Source: Tabrizicola flagellatus (GTDB taxonomy: Bacteria; Pseudomonadota; Alphaproteobacteria; Rhodobacterales; Rhodobacteraceae). From it: a stretch of DNA of 64,000 bases. Below, one piece after another: positions 33,224-43,062 of this stretch; within the stretch, counting starts at the first letter, position 1; each line of letters starts with the position of its first letter. Under the pieces are notes generated by a model. It had not been told where the DNA came from. It worked only from the letters and a program-made list of their open reading frames with translations, and did not search any database. The translations under genes and the position numbers were made by a program. The stretch is taken from assembly GCF_008271465.1 (NCBI RefSeq), contig NZ_VMDU01000006.1, positions 107,068-171,067 on the forward strand, given 5' to 3'.

Positions 33224-34471
33224 TTGAAGTCCAGTTCCCGCATTTCGGTCCAGCAGACCCAGCGCATGGCGCTGACCACCGGGCTTGCGGCCTCGATCCG
33301 CATCCTGCGCGCCGATGCCGCGGGCCTGTCCCGCTATCTCGAGGAACAGGCGGCCGAGAACCCGCAGATCATCCTCACCCGCCCCCAGGTGCAGGAATGG
33401 ATCCCGCGCTGGCGCACCGCCTTCGCCGCGGATGCCGAGCGCCCCGAACAGGCGGCCGCGGGGCCAAGCCTCGTCGGCCATGTCCTGTCGGTGATCGAGG
33501 CCCTGCGCCTGGACCCGGCCGAGACCCGCATCGCCATGGCGCTCGCCGAGGCGCTGGAACCCTCGGGCTGGCTCGGCCGCCCGCCGGCCGCCGTCGCCGC
33601 AGAACTGGGTGTCGGGGTCGCTGCGGTCGATGGCGTGCTGACCCGCCTGCAAAGGCAGGCCGAGCCGACCGGGCTGTTCGCCCGCAACCTGGCTGACTGC
33701 CTGCGGCTTCAGGCCGAGGAGGCGGGCGAACTGGACCGGGCGATGGTGTCGCTCCTTGACCGGCTGGACCTCCTGGCCAGGGGCGAGATCGACCGCATCG
33801 CCCGGGAGGCGGGGCTGGACCCGGCCGAACTTCGCGCGGCCTTCGGGCGGCTGCGCAGCTATGATCCGAAGCCCGGCGCGGGATTCGAGCCCTACGCCGC
33901 CCCGGTGCGTGAACCCGACCTGATCGCCGAGAAGGGCGCCTCGGGCTGGATCGTGTCGCTGAACCGATCCGCCCTGCCCTCGGTCTCGGTCGCCGAGGGT
34001 CGGGGCAAGGGCCGGGCCGAGGCGCGCGCACTGATCAAGATGATCGAGGGGCGGAACGCCACTCTGCTGTCCGTCGGGCAAGAGATCCTGACCCGCCAGA
34101 CCGCCGCGCTGGAGGCGGGCCTCGGCGCGCTGCAACCGATGACCATGGCCGAGGTCGGCACCGCGCTTGGCCTGCACGAAAGCACCGTCAGCCGGGTCGT
34201 GGCCGGCACCGCGGTCGATACGCCGCGCGGCACCTGGTGGCTGCGCAGCCTCTTCACCCGCGCCGCGCAGGAGGGCGGGCCCTCCGCCGGGGCGCTGCGC
34301 GACCGGCTTGCCCGGCTGGTGGCCGCCGAGGACCCCGACCATCCCCTCTCCGACGAGGCGCTGGCCGAGGCGCTGGCCGAGGGCGGCGCGCCCATCGCCC
34401 GGCGCACGGTGGCGAAATACCGGGCGATGCTGAACCTGCCCCCCGCCCATCGGCGCCGGCGGCGGGCCTGA
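33224..34471 (+). CDS. rpoN: RNA polymerase sigma-54 factor
   Basis: A 415-residue sigma-54. Region I is visible at the start (QQTQRMALTTGLAASIRIL), with the core-binding part in the middle, and the carboxyl DNA-binding domain has the RpoN box ARRTVAKYRAMLNLPPAHRR near residues 390-410. Length is at the short end for the family, and the acidic region II is almost absent. TTG at 33224 is the start, with GGAGG six bases before it. No activator gene or phosphotransfer genes flank it, unlike many rpoN loci; Rhodobacter species carry several rpoN copies, so this may be one of a set. Confidence 0.93.
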   Translation: MKSSSRISVQQTQRMALTTGLAASIRILRADAAGLSRYLEEQAAENPQIILTRPQVQEWIPRWRTAFAADAERPEQAAAGPSLVGHVLSVIEALRLDPAETRIAMALAEALEPSGWLGRPPAAVAAELGVGVAAVDGVLTRLQRQAEPTGLFARNLADCLRLQAEEAGELDRAMVSLLDRLDLLARGEIDRIAREAGLDPAELRAAFGRLRSYDPKPGAGFEPYAAPVREPDLIAEKGASGWIVSLNRSALPSVSVAEGRGKGRAEARALIKMIEGRNATLLSVGQEILTRQTAALEAGLGALQPMTMAEVGTALGLHESTVSRVVAGTAVDTPRGTWWLRSLFTRAAQEGGPSAGALRDRLARLVAAEDPDHPLSDEALAEALAEGGAPIARRTVAKYRAMLNLPPAHRRRRRA

Positions 34472-34544
34472 TGTCGTTTCCGGGGCTGACAGCGGCGGCA
34501 AGCTCGTCTAGCTGGCAGGGAACGGGGCAGGTTCAGGGGCGGCA

Positions 34545-36545
34545 ATGGCCTATTTTCTGGGTGTCGATACCGGGGGCACCTATACCGATGCGGTGATCCT
34601 CGACGAGGCGGCGAATGTCGTCCTCGGCAAGGCCAAGGCGCTGACCTCGCGGCAGGACCTGGCCATCGGCATCGGCCAGGCGGTCGATGCCGCCATCGCC
34701 GCCGCCGGGGTCCGGCCCGCCGATGTGGCGCTGGTATCGCTGTCCACCACGCTTGCCACCAACGCGCTGGTCGAGGGCCAGGGCGCGCGCGTGGCGCTGG
34801 TCTTCATCGGCTTCGACGACGCCGACCTGACCCGCGCCGGGTTGACCGAGGCGCTGAAGGGCGATCCCGTGGTGCGCCTGCCCGGCGGACATACCCATGC
34901 CGGGACCGAGGTCGCGGCCCTGGACCTGTCGCTTCTCGAACTGATGGTGCGGGAGCTAGGCGACGAGGTCTCGGGCTTTGCCGTCGCCGCCCAGTTCGCC
35001 ACCCGCAACCCGGCGCATGAGGTGGCCGCCCGCGACCTGATCCGCCGCGTCACGGGCCGGCCGGTGACCTGTTCGCACGAGTTGTCGGCCAACCTCAACG
35101 GCCCGAAGCGCGCGCTGACGGCCGTGCTGAACGCCCGGCTTATCGGCATGATCGACCGGTTGGTGGCGGCCTGCGAGCGTCACCTTTTGCAGGTGGGCAT
35201 CGACGCGCCGCTGATGGTGGTGCGTGGCGACGGGGCGCTGATTTCCGCCGCCATGGTCCGCGAACGCCCGATCGAGACCATCCTCTCCGGCCCCGCCGCA
35301 AGCATCGTCGGCGCGCGCTGGCTGACCGGGGCGCAGGATGCGCTGGTGTCCGACATCGGCGGCACGACGACCGATGTCGCGCTCCTCCGCGACGGGCTGC
35401 CCGAGATCGACCCCCTGGGCGCCCGCGTCGGCGGCTTCCGCACCATGGTCGAGGCGGTGGCGATGCGCACCACGGGCCTTGGCGGCGACAGCGAGGTGCA
35501 TCTGGTGACCGAGGGGCTGAAGGGCGGCCTGCGCCTTGGCCCGCGGCGGCTGATGCCGGTCTCGCTTCTGGCGGTGGAGCATGGGCCGATGGTCCATGCC
35601 GCGCTGGACCGCTGGCTTTCGTCCGAGGCGGTGGGCGAGATGGACGGGCGTTTCGTCGTCCCCATGACCGGCCAGCGCGGGGGGCTGAACGCTCGCGATC
35701 TGGCGGTGCTGGACCGGATCACCGCGCCGATGCCGATGGCGAACGCGCTCACCTCGCGGCTGGAGGTCGCTGCGCTGGAACGGCTGGTGGCGCGGGGCCT
35801 CGTGATGATTTCGGGCGTCACGCCCTCGGATGCGGCGCATGTGCTGGGGCGGCTCGACAGCTGGGACGGGGCGGCGGCGGAAAAGGCGCTGCGGCTGATC
35901 GCCAGGCGGCGGACCGGGGCGGGCGAGCGGTTCGCCACTGGGCCGGAGGCCTTTGCGCAGGCCGTGGTGGACCAGCTGACCCGGCAGACCGTCGATTGCC
36001 TGCTTGAGGCCGCCTTCGGCGAGGATGCGGCCTTCGCGGGCGAAGACCCGCAGGCCCTTGCCCGCCACAGCCTGACCACGGCGGGCCTCGGCCAGCATCG
36101 CGGCGTGGTCGAGGTTTCCCTCAGGCTCGGCGTGCCGGTGATCGGCCTTGGCGCCTCGGCCCCGTCCTACTATGGCGCGGTGGGCGAACGGCTGAACTGC
36201 CCGATGATCCTGCCCGCCCACGCCGGAGTGGCCAATGCCATCGGCGCGGTGGCCGGCCAGGTCAGCCAGCGCGCGACCGGCATCGTCACCTCGCCCGCCG
36301 AGGGCCGCTTCGTCGCGCATCTGGCCGAGGGCTTGCAGACCTTTGCCAGCGCCGAGGCCGCGCTTGCCGCGCTGGAGGCGGCGCTGGTCGCCGAGGCTTC
36401 GGCCCGCGCGAAGGCCGCCGGCGCCGTCGATCTGCGCGTGGGTGTCGAGCGCGAGGTGAAGGAGGTCGAGATCGAGGGCCGGCAGATGTTCATCGAGGCC
36501 CGTGTCACCGCCACCGCCTCGGGCCGGCCGCGCGTCGCGCGCTGA
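34545..36545 (+). CDS. Hydantoinase/oxoprolinase family protein, HyuA-type ATPase subunit
   Basis: A 666-residue protein with the HyuA architecture: amino-terminal Hydant_A_N (LGVDTGGTYTDAVILDE at 5-21), then the Hydantoinase_A core with VSDIGGTTTDVALLRDG (near 272-288) and GGDSEVHL. These acetate/sugar kinase-fold proteins use ATP in cyclic-imide or acyl-amide hydrolysis, together with a HyuB subunit. No hyuB-like gene is adjacent, so the partner or substrate is uncertain. It stands alone downstream of rpoN and is followed by a palindrome and tRNA-Met. Confidence 0.85.
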   Translation: MAYFLGVDTGGTYTDAVILDEAANVVLGKAKALTSRQDLAIGIGQAVDAAIAAAGVRPADVALVSLSTTLATNALVEGQGARVALVFIGFDDADLTRAGLTEALKGDPVVRLPGGHTHAGTEVAALDLSLLELMVRELGDEVSGFAVAAQFATRNPAHEVAARDLIRRVTGRPVTCSHELSANLNGPKRALTAVLNARLIGMIDRLVAACERHLLQVGIDAPLMVVRGDGALISAAMVRERPIETILSGPAASIVGARWLTGAQDALVSDIGGTTTDVALLRDGLPEIDPLGARVGGFRTMVEAVAMRTTGLGGDSEVHLVTEGLKGGLRLGPRRLMPVSLLAVEHGPMVHAALDRWLSSEAVGEMDGRFVVPMTGQRGGLNARDLAVLDRITAPMPMANALTSRLEVAALERLVARGLVMISGVTPSDAAHVLGRLDSWDGAAAEKALRLIARRRTGAGERFATGPEAFAQAVVDQLTRQTVDCLLEAAFGEDAAFAGEDPQALARHSLTTAGLGQHRGVVEVSLRLGVPVIGLGASAPSYYGAVGERLNCPMILPAHAGVANAIGAVAGQVSQRATGIVTSPAEGRFVAHLAEGLQTFASAEAALAALEAALVAEASARAKAAGAVDLRVGVEREVKEVEIEGRQMFIEARVTATASGRPRVAR

Positions 36546-36561
36546 GGCGGCGACCGGGGGA

Positions 36562-36590
36562 CCCAAAATTCTTCGACGAAGAATTTTGGG
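36562..36590. terminator. Perfect palindrome downstream of the HyuA-like gene
   Basis: CCCAAAATTCTTCG and CGAAGAATTTTGGG with a central A form a 29-base palindrome 17 bases after the gene end. It has the same core as the element at 17976 and likely terminates transcription before the tRNA gene. Confidence 0.65.
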
Positions 36591-36656
36591 TGGCGCGGCG
36601 ACGCGGGCGATTCACCCTTGACCTCTGCCGCCGCCCCCCTTAATCCGCCGAGCCGT

Positions 36657-36733
36657 GGCTAGGTAGCTCAGCTGGTTAGAGCGTGCGACTCATAATCGCA
36701 AGGTCGAGGGTTCGAGTCCCTCCCTCGCCACCA
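36657..36733 (+). tRNA. tRNA-Met (CAT), elongator type
   Basis: A 77-base cloverleaf including encoded CCA. D-arm GCTC...GAGC, anticodon stem TGCGA/TCGCA with loop CTCATAA (anticodon CAT), variable AGGTC, T-arm GAGGG-TTCGAGT-CCCTC. The 5' end GGCTAGG and the GTAGCTCAG context resemble elongator tRNA-Met, not initiator or tRNA-Ile(CAT). The acceptor stem GGCTAGG/CCTCGCC has one apparent T4-C69 mismatch. Confidence 0.93.
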
Positions 36734-36836
36734 TTCTTTCCCTCCCGGTCCGACCTCTCCGCCCGCTGCCGCAAGCCGCGATCCGGGTGTCGCTTTCCGT
36801 CTTGCGCCAGGGTCCGATCGGGCGCAGAGATGGGGC

Positions 36837-37022
36837 GATGGTTCCCGGCACGGCGCAAAGCGCAGTCGGGTGAAAAGGGAACGGGGTGAGGTGTAGGCAT
36901 CAGCCGCCAAGTCCCCGACTGCCCCCGCAACTGTAAGCGGCGAGCGACCCCCCGAAGCCACTGGCGATCAGCCGGGAAGGCGGGGGAGAGCCGAGACCCG
37001 CGAAGTCAGGAGACCTGCCATC
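36837..37022 (+). ncRNA. Cobalamin (B12) riboswitch
   Basis: All hallmarks of the adenosylcobalamin/cobalamin aptamer appear in order: GTGAAAAGGGAAC (36869 region), the CCCCCGCAACTGTAAGCGG segment, the B12-box-like AAGCCACTGG with CGGGAAGGCGGGG, and GTCAGGAGACCTGCC at the 3' end. A GATGG/CCATC pairing could form P1 (36837-36841 with 37018-37022). The following 37035-37055 region (CCGGGCGGGGTGCCCCGG) can fold next to the GGAAGGAG ribosome site of the DUF1636 gene, suggesting translational control. Confidence 0.93.
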
Positions 37023-37066
37023 GAAACCAGAAACCACCGGGCGGGGTGCCCCGGAAGGAGTATTCG

Positions 37067-37512
37067 ATGGACCAGACCCGGAGGCCGGCGGCCTCACCTC
37101 CCTATTCCGTGGCGCAATCCGCGCCGCACCAGATCCTTGTCTGCAAGGCCTGCAAGCACAAGGGCGAGGCCTGCAAGCCGGGCTTCGACCTTCTGAAGAA
37201 GCTGCGCGCCGCCATCGCCACGGCCGACCTTGGCGAGACGTTCGAGGTCTCGGGCACCGCCTGCCTTGCGGGCTGCGTGCCGGATCACGGCGCGCCTTGC
37301 GTCGTCGGCTACCGCGCCACCGGCAAGGCGACCTGGCTCTTCGGCGACATCGACCCCGACCAGCCGCTCGACGAGCTGGTGGAGTTCGCCCGGACCTATG
37401 CGGCACTGGAGGACGGCTGGCTGAACGGGCGTGACCTGCCGCAGCGCCTTTGCGACACCACGCTTGCCCGCATCCCCGCCGCGATCATCGTGACGCGCGA
37501 GGGCGCCCTGCA

Positions 37513-37516
<4 letters not shown>
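37067..37516 (+). CDS. DUF1636 family protein (cysteine-rich, B12-locus)
   Basis: A 149-residue protein with LVCKACKHKGEACKPG (about residues 25-40) and GTACLAGCVPDHGAPC (about 63-78); the five or more Cys resemble a thioredoxin-like 2Fe-2S ferredoxin pattern. DUF1636 proteins recur in alphaproteobacterial cobalamin loci, which fits the riboswitch directly upstream and the transporter genes downstream. A role in metal or corrinoid handling is inferred; the function is not known to me. GGAAGGAG lies six bases before ATG. It overlaps the ATPase gene by four bases. Confidence 0.85.
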
Positions 37517-38277
<761 letters not shown>

Positions 38278-39204
38278 ATGAAAGCCCTCCTCGCCTTCCT
38301 CCTCCTCTCCACCCCGGCCCTCGCCTTCCCGGTCACGGTGCAAAGCTGCAACCGCGAGGTCACCTTCGACGCCGCCCCCAGCCGCGCCATCGCCAATGAC
38401 GTGAACCTGGTCGAGATGATGCTGGCCCTGGGCCTGCGCGACCGCATGGTGGGCTACACCGGCGTCTCGGGCTGGAAGACGCTCGATGCCGAACTGCGCG
38501 AAGGCATCGCCGAACTGCCCGAACTGTCCGCGCAATACCCCACCCGCGAGGTGCTGGCGGGGGCCGAGCCGGACTTCTTCTTCGCCGGCTGGAACTACGG
38601 GATGAAGGTCGGCGGCGAGGTCACGCCCGAAACGCTGGAGCCCCTGGGGATCAGGACCTACGAGCTCACCGAAAGCTGCATCCACATCGGCCCCAAGGCC
38701 CGGTCCTCGATGCAGGACATGTACGGCGACATCCTGAACCTCGGGCGCATCTTCGGGGTCGAGGACCGGGCACAGGCGCTGGTCGCGGGCTGGCAGGCCC
38801 GGCTGGCCGAGCTGACGGCGGGGGTGGACCGCACGAAACCCCTGCGGGTCTTCGTCTACGACTCGGGCGAGGAAAGCCCCTTCACCGCCGGGGCCTATGC
38901 CATCCCGACCGCCCTGATCGAGGCGGCGGGGGGCGTGAACATCATGGACGACCTCGAGAAAAGCTGGGCCACCGTCGCCTGGGAGCCGGTGGTGGAGCGC
39001 AACCCCGAGGTCATCGTGATCGTCAACTACGGCGACGTGACGGCGGACCAGAAGATCGCCTTCCTGGAAGGCAACCCCGCCTTCGCCAGCGTGGACGCGG
39101 TGAAGAACGACCGTTATGTGGTCCTGGAATACGTCGAGGCCACGCCCGGCCCGCGCAACATCCGCGCGGTGGAAAAACTGGTGGCGGGCTTCTGGGGGAA
39201 GTGA
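38278..39204 (+). CDS. ABC transporter substrate-binding protein, BtuF/FhuD type
   Basis: A 308-residue periplasmic protein with a signal peptide (residues about 1-16, ending ALA) and the helical-backbone class III fold: RAIANDVNLVEMMLALGLRDRMVGYTG near the start, PDFFFAG, and FVYDSGEESPFTAGAYAIPTALIEAAGGVN (quoted in part: SPFTAGAYAIPTALIEAAG). It would deliver cobalamin or another metal chelate. The start follows the ATPase stop without a gap. Three consecutive palindromes lie between it and the permease gene. Confidence 0.88.
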   Translation: MKALLAFLLLSTPALAFPVTVQSCNREVTFDAAPSRAIANDVNLVEMMLALGLRDRMVGYTGVSGWKTLDAELREGIAELPELSAQYPTREVLAGAEPDFFFAGWNYGMKVGGEVTPETLEPLGIRTYELTESCIHIGPKARSSMQDMYGDILNLGRIFGVEDRAQALVAGWQARLAELTAGVDRTKPLRVFVYDSGEESPFTAGAYAIPTALIEAAGGVNIMDDLEKSWATVAWEPVVERNPEVIVIVNYGDVTADQKIAFLEGNPAFASVDAVKNDRYVVLEYVEATPGPRNIRAVEKLVAGFWGK

Positions 39205-39237
39205 TGCAACCCTATGCGCGCCAGAACCGGCCGGGCG

Positions 39238-39305
39238 CCGATTTCTTCCAAGAAATCGGACCGGAGCCTTTGAAGGCTCCGATGCGGAGTTTTCGAAAAC
39301 TCCGC
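39238..39305. repeat. Three tandem perfect palindromes between binding-protein and permease genes
   Basis: In a row: CCGATTTCTT-CC-AAGAAATCGG (39238-39259), CGGAGCCTT-TG-AAGGCTCCG (39262-39281) and GCGGAGTTTT-CG-AAAACTCCGC (39284-39305). They are unlike each other in sequence but alike in design, with two-base centres. Each could form a hairpin that stabilises or attenuates the operon mRNA. Confidence 0.8.
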
Positions 39306-39340
39306 GCCCCGGGGGCGACCGTCAGATCCTTCTGGTCCAA

Positions 39341-40396
39341 ATGACCGAAACCCCGCTCGCCACCCCCGCCTCCGCGACCCTGCGCCTCACGCGCCGGGCC
39401 GGTGTTGCGCTGGGTGGCGGCGCCGTCCTTCTCCTGACCATCCTCCTGGCCGTCTCGGTCGGCGCCGTCCCCGTTCCCCTCTCCACCGTCTGGGCCATCC
39501 TTGCCCACCACCTGACCCCGGGCCTCGTCACCCCCGACTGGACTGCGGGGCGCGAGGCCATCGTCTGGGACATCCGCTTCCCGCGCGCCCTCCTTGCCGC
39601 GCTGGTCGGCGCAGGGCTCGGGATCACCGGCGCGGCCCTCCAGTCGGTGACACGAAACCCGCTGGCCGACCCCCACCTTCTCGGCATTTCCTCGGGCGGG
39701 GCGTTCGGGGCCATCGCCGCCCTCCTTCACACCGGCCTCTTCCTCGGCCTTCTGACCGTGCCCCTGATGGCCTTCGGCGGCGCGCTGGCCGCCACGCTCC
39801 TTGTCCTCGCCGTCGCCCGGGTGACCGGGGCCACCTCGGCCGACCGCCTCGTCCTCGCCGGCGTCGCGGTCAGCTTCATCATCATGGCCGGGGCCAATGT
39901 CCTGATCTTCCTCGGCGATCCCAAGGCCACCCATACCGTCGTCTTCTGGATGCTCGGCGGCCTCGGCCTCGCCCAGTGGTCGCACCTCGTCTATCCCCTC
40001 GCCGTCCTCCTCCCCGCCGGCCTCTGGCTCTGGAGCCAGAGCGGCGCGCTCAACGCAATGTCCTTGGGCGACGAGACCGCCGCCTCGCTCGGCATCCCCG
40101 TCGCCCGCTTCCGCCTGACCGTCTTTGTCGCCGGCGCCCTCATCACCGGCGTCATGGTTGCCTTCTCGGGCCTGATCGGCTTTGTCGGCCTGATGATGCC
40201 CCACCTCGTCCGCTTCGCCACCGGAGGCGACAACGCCCGCGTCCTGCCGCTTTCGGCACTGGCCGGGGCCGTCTTCCTCGTCGCCGCCGACACCGTCGCC
40301 CGCGTGGTGATGGCGCCCGAGGACATGCCGATCGGCGTCGTCACCGGCCTGGTCGGCGGGGTGTTCTTCCTCTGGCTCATGGCGCGACGGCCATGA
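39341..40396 (+). CDS. ABC transporter permease, BtuC/FecCD type
   Basis: A 351-residue FecCD-family permease with about ten membrane segments. Typical motifs are [23 protein letters not shown] (quoted in part: [15 protein letters not shown]) and [19 protein letters not shown] near residues 105-123, and [16 protein letters not shown] near 280. It completes the importer with the binding protein and ATPase. The order here is ATPase, binding protein, permease, with the permease separated by the palindrome cluster. Its stop overlaps the cobQ ATG (ATGA). Confidence 0.9.
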   Translation: MTETPLATPASATLRLTRRAGVALGGGAVLLLTILLAVSVGAVPVPLSTVWAILAHHLTPGLVTPDWTAGREAIVWDIRFPRALLAALVGAGLGITGAALQSVTRNPLADPHLLGISSGGAFGAIAALLHTGLFLGLLTVPLMAFGGALAATLLVLAVARVTGATSADRLVLAGVAVSFIIMAGANVLIFLGDPKATHTVVFWMLGGLGLAQWSHLVYPLAVLLPAGLWLWSQSGALNAMSLGDETAASLGIPVARFRLTVFVAGALITGVMVAFSGLIGFVGLMMPHLVRFATGGDNARVLPLSALAGAVFLVAADTVARVVMAPEDMPIGVVTGLVGGVFFLWLMARRP

Positions 40397-41835
40397 GGAT
40401 CATGATCCAGGGCGCCGGGTCGAACGTCGGCAAGTCGCTGCTCGTCGCGGGCCTCTGCCGCCACTTCAACCGCCAGGGCCTGACCGTCCGCCCGTTCAAG
40501 CCGCAGAACATGTCGAACAACGCCGCCGTGGCCGAAGGGGGCGAGATCGGCCGCGCCCAGGCGCTCCAGGCCCGCGCCTGCGGGGTCCGCCCCCATGTGG
40601 ACATGAACCCCGTCCTCCTGAAGCCCGAATCGGAGACCGGCGCACAGGTCATCGTGCAGGGCCGCCGCCTGACCACGGTGAAGGCCCGCGACTACGCCGC
40701 GCTGAAGCCGCAGCTGATGGCCCCGGTCCTCGACAGCTTCCGCCGCCTCCAGCGCGAAGCAGACCTCGTCATCGTCGAGGGCGCCGGCAGCCCCGCCGAG
40801 GTGAACCTGCGCGCGGGCGACATCGCCAACATGGGCTTCGCCATTGCCTCGCAAACCCCGGTGATCCTGACCGGAGACATCGACCGCGGCGGCGTCATCG
40901 CGCAACTCGTGGGCACGCAAGCCGTCCTCGACCCCGCCGATGCCGCGATGATCCGCGGCTTCCTGATCAACAAGTTCCGCGGCGATCCGCGTCTGTTCGA
41001 CGACGGCTACCGCCTGATCGAGGCGCGCACCGGCTGGCCGGGCCTCGGCACCGTCCCGTGGTTCCCAGATGCCCACAAGCTCCCCGCCGAGGACGCGGCC
41101 GACCTTGGCGGCACGAGGGGAAGCGGAGACTTCCTGATCGCCGTCCCGCAGCTGAACCGCATCGCCAATTTCGACGACCTCGACCCATTGGCCCAGGAAC
41201 CGGGCGTCACGCTGCGCATCATCAAACCCGGCCAGCCCCTGCCGGTCGAGGCCGACCTCATCATCCTGCCCGGCTCCAAGGCCACCATCGCCGACCTCGC
41301 CCATTTCCGCGCGCAAGGCTGGGACATCGACCTGGCCGCCGCCCTGCGCCGCGGCGCGCGCGTCCTCGGCCTCTGCGGCGGCTACCAGATGCTGGGGCGC
41401 GAAATCGCCGATCCCGAAGGCATCGAGGGCAATCCGGGTTCGGTCCCCGGTCTCGGCCTCCTCGACCTTGCCACCACCATGACCCCCGACAAGCGCGTGA
41501 CCGAGACCGAGGCCCTGCACCCCGCCTCGAACACCCGCGTCCGGGGCTATGAGATCCACCTCGGCCGCACCGAAGGCCCCGACCGCGCCCGCCCCCTGTT
41601 CACCGTGGGCGGCCAGCCCGAAGGCGCCATCCGCGCGGACGGGCGCGTCATGGGCAGCTACCTGCACGGCATGTTCACCGAGGACGCCTTCCGCCGCGCC
41701 TTCCTCGCCAGCCTCGGCGCGACCCCGGGCACCCGAAGCTACGACCGGGCGGTCGAGGAGACGCTCGACGCGCTGGCCGACCATCTTGCCCGCCACATCG
41801 ACTGCGACCGCCTGCTGGCGCTGGCCGCCGACTGA
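40393..41835 (+). CDS. cobQ: Cobyric acid synthase
   Basis: A 480-residue glutamine-dependent amidotransferase that amidates adenosylcobyrinic acid a,c-diamide at b, d, e and g. The amino-terminal ATP-binding DTB-synthetase-like domain begins with [13 protein letters not shown] (residues 5-17) and KPQNMSNNA; the carboxyl class I-like glutaminase has [11 protein letters not shown] with the nucleophile near residue 326 and GYEIHLG and SYLHGMF histidines. Coupled to the permease gene. It is the only cobalamin-biosynthesis gene in the window. Confidence 0.95.
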   Translation: MRIMIQGAGSNVGKSLLVAGLCRHFNRQGLTVRPFKPQNMSNNAAVAEGGEIGRAQALQARACGVRPHVDMNPVLLKPESETGAQVIVQGRRLTTVKARDYAALKPQLMAPVLDSFRRLQREADLVIVEGAGSPAEVNLRAGDIANMGFAIASQTPVILTGDIDRGGVIAQLVGTQAVLDPADAAMIRGFLINKFRGDPRLFDDGYRLIEARTGWPGLGTVPWFPDAHKLPAEDAADLGGTRGSGDFLIAVPQLNRIANFDDLDPLAQEPGVTLRIIKPGQPLPVEADLIILPGSKATIADLAHFRAQGWDIDLAAALRRGARVLGLCGGYQMLGREIADPEGIEGNPGSVPGLGLLDLATTMTPDKRVTETEALHPASNTRVRGYEIHLGRTEGPDRARPLFTVGGQPEGAIRADGRVMGSYLHGMFTEDAFRRAFLASLGATPGTRSYDRAVEETLDALADHLARHIDCDRLLALAAD

Positions 41836-41936
41836 CCCCGCAAAGGCCCTTGCCCTTTTCCCAAATACTCCCGCCGGAGGCATCCGCCGGCTGGGCAAGC
41901 GCCACCCTCGACCAGGCGCCCCTTCGTCCGCCCCGG

Positions 41937-41985
41937 GCGCCTCCCCGCCCCCAAAGTGGGGAGGGGCCGGGGGTGGGGGGCGGCG
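41937..41985. repeat. REP-like half-element downstream of cobQ
   Basis: GGCGCCTCCCCGCCCCC, AAAGT, GGGGAGGGGCCGGGGGTGGG and a G-rich end mirror one arm of the element at 15288. It lies in the 229-base interval between the convergent cobQ and znuA; the remaining interval has no ORF or recognisable site. Confidence 0.65.
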
Positions 41986-42064
41986 GACAAGGTTGACCGC
42001 CGGTAAACACCGACGCCCAAGCCCTTGATCCTGTTCGCTCAGCCCGCCCCGTCCGGCGTGGACA

Positions 42065-42988
42065 TCACCGCCCCGCGCAGTCCGCGATCGTCCCGGCCAG
42101 CCCCTGCAGCAGCGCCACATAGGCCCCCGGCCCCGGCTCCAGCGACGAGCCCACCGGGTCCAGCGCCCCGCCGATCCTCACCCCGGTCCCCTCGGCCAGC
42201 TGTTCGGCCTGTTTCGGGTCGTGCTGCACCTCGGGAAAGAGGCAGACCACGCCCCCCGCCTCCAGCTCTCGCCGCAGCTCCTCCAGCCGCGCGGCCCCGG
42301 GCGCCGAGGCATCGCCCTCGGCGATGCTGCCGGCCAGCGTCAGCCCGAAGTGATCGGCGAAATAGCCGAAGGCGTCGTGGGCAGTGACCAGGGGCTTGCC
42401 CTGCGCCGGCGCAAGCTCGGCCTTCAGCCGCGCGTCCAGCTCCGCGATCCCCGCCTCGGCCTCGGCCGCATTCGCCGCGTAAGTGGTCGCGTGCTCGGGG
42501 TCCAGCCGGCCAAGTTCGGCCGCGATCAGGCCCAGCCAGACCCGGGCGTTGTCGGGGTCGAGCCAGGCATGCGGGTCCTCGGCCCCATGGTCGTGGCCGT
42601 GGTCGTGGCCGTGGTCGTGGCCGTGGTCATGCCCATGATCGCCGCCCCCTGCCGGCTCGCCATAGGACCGGCGCTGCGTGCCCTCGGCATCCAGCAGCGC
42701 CAGCGCCGCCGCCCCCTCGGGCCGCACCGACAGCGCGCCGTCCAGCCAGGGCGTCAGCTCCGGCCCGATCCAGACCACCAGATCCGCCCCCGCCACCGAC
42801 CGCGCCTGGCTGGGGCGCAGCTGGAAATCATGCTCGTCCGCGCCCCGGGCCAAAAGCAGTTCCGGCTGCCCAAGATCGCCCATCACTTGCGCCACCAGCG
42901 CATGCACCGGCGGGATGTCGGTCACCACCTGCGGCACCTCGGCAAGGGCGGGGGTGGCACTGGCAAGAAGAGTAATGATATAACGCAT
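42065..42988 (-). CDS. znuA: Zinc ABC transporter substrate-binding protein
   Basis: A 307-residue periplasmic cluster A-I binding protein with signal peptide (residues 1-16, ending ALA). Zinc-binding His residues appear in IPPVHALVAQVMG (about 27-31), HDFQLRPSQ and the AHDAFGYFADHFG region, with VVCLFPEVQHD later. A His/Asp-rich loop (HGHDHGHDHGHDHGHDHG at about 117-134) is typical of ZnuA and is encoded by 12-bp repeats. It is divergent from zur-znuC-znuB, with Zur-like sites in between and in the first codons. Confidence 0.93.
   Translation of the reverse strand: MRYIITLLASATPALAEVPQVVTDIPPVHALVAQVMGDLGQPELLLARGADEHDFQLRPSQARSVAGADLVVWIGPELTPWLDGALSVRPEGAAALALLDAEGTQRRSYGEPAGGGDHGHDHGHDHGHDHGHDHGAEDPHAWLDPDNARVWLGLIAAELGRLDPEHATTYAANAAEAEAGIAELDARLKAELAPAQGKPLVTAHDAFGYFADHFGLTLAGSIAEGDASAPGAARLEELRRELEAGGVVCLFPEVQHDPKQAEQLAEGTGVRIGGALDPVGSSLEPGPGAYVALLQGLAGTIADCAGR
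42588..42645. repeat. 12-bp tandem repeat encoding the ZnuA histidine loop
   Basis: The unit GTGGTCGTGGCC (and its variants) is repeated about four times, giving HDHG repeats on the minus strand. Slippage could change the number of zinc-binding histidines between strains. Confidence 0.75.
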
Positions 42989-43024
42989 TGGTCGGGCCTT
43001 TCGTTTGCGCACCGATCTATGTAT

Positions 43025-43037
43025 GTAATATCATAAC
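43025..43037. promoter_or_regulatory. Candidate Zur box
   Basis: GTAATATCATAAC is a partial dyad (GT-x-AT...AT-x-AC) in the divergent interval between znuA and zur. A near-identical 13-mer, GTAATGATATAAC, lies at 42972-42984 within the first znuA codons. Two such AT-rich words in a GC-rich region next to zur and znu genes fit Zur control of both directions. Confidence 0.65.
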
Positions 43038-43062
43038 ACGTCAACCCCCGGCGGTGTCCATC

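Noticed and set aside
42588..42645. Possible CRISPR-like repeats
   Set aside because: The units are 12-bp coding repeats for a His loop with no spacers; no CRISPR array is present in the window.
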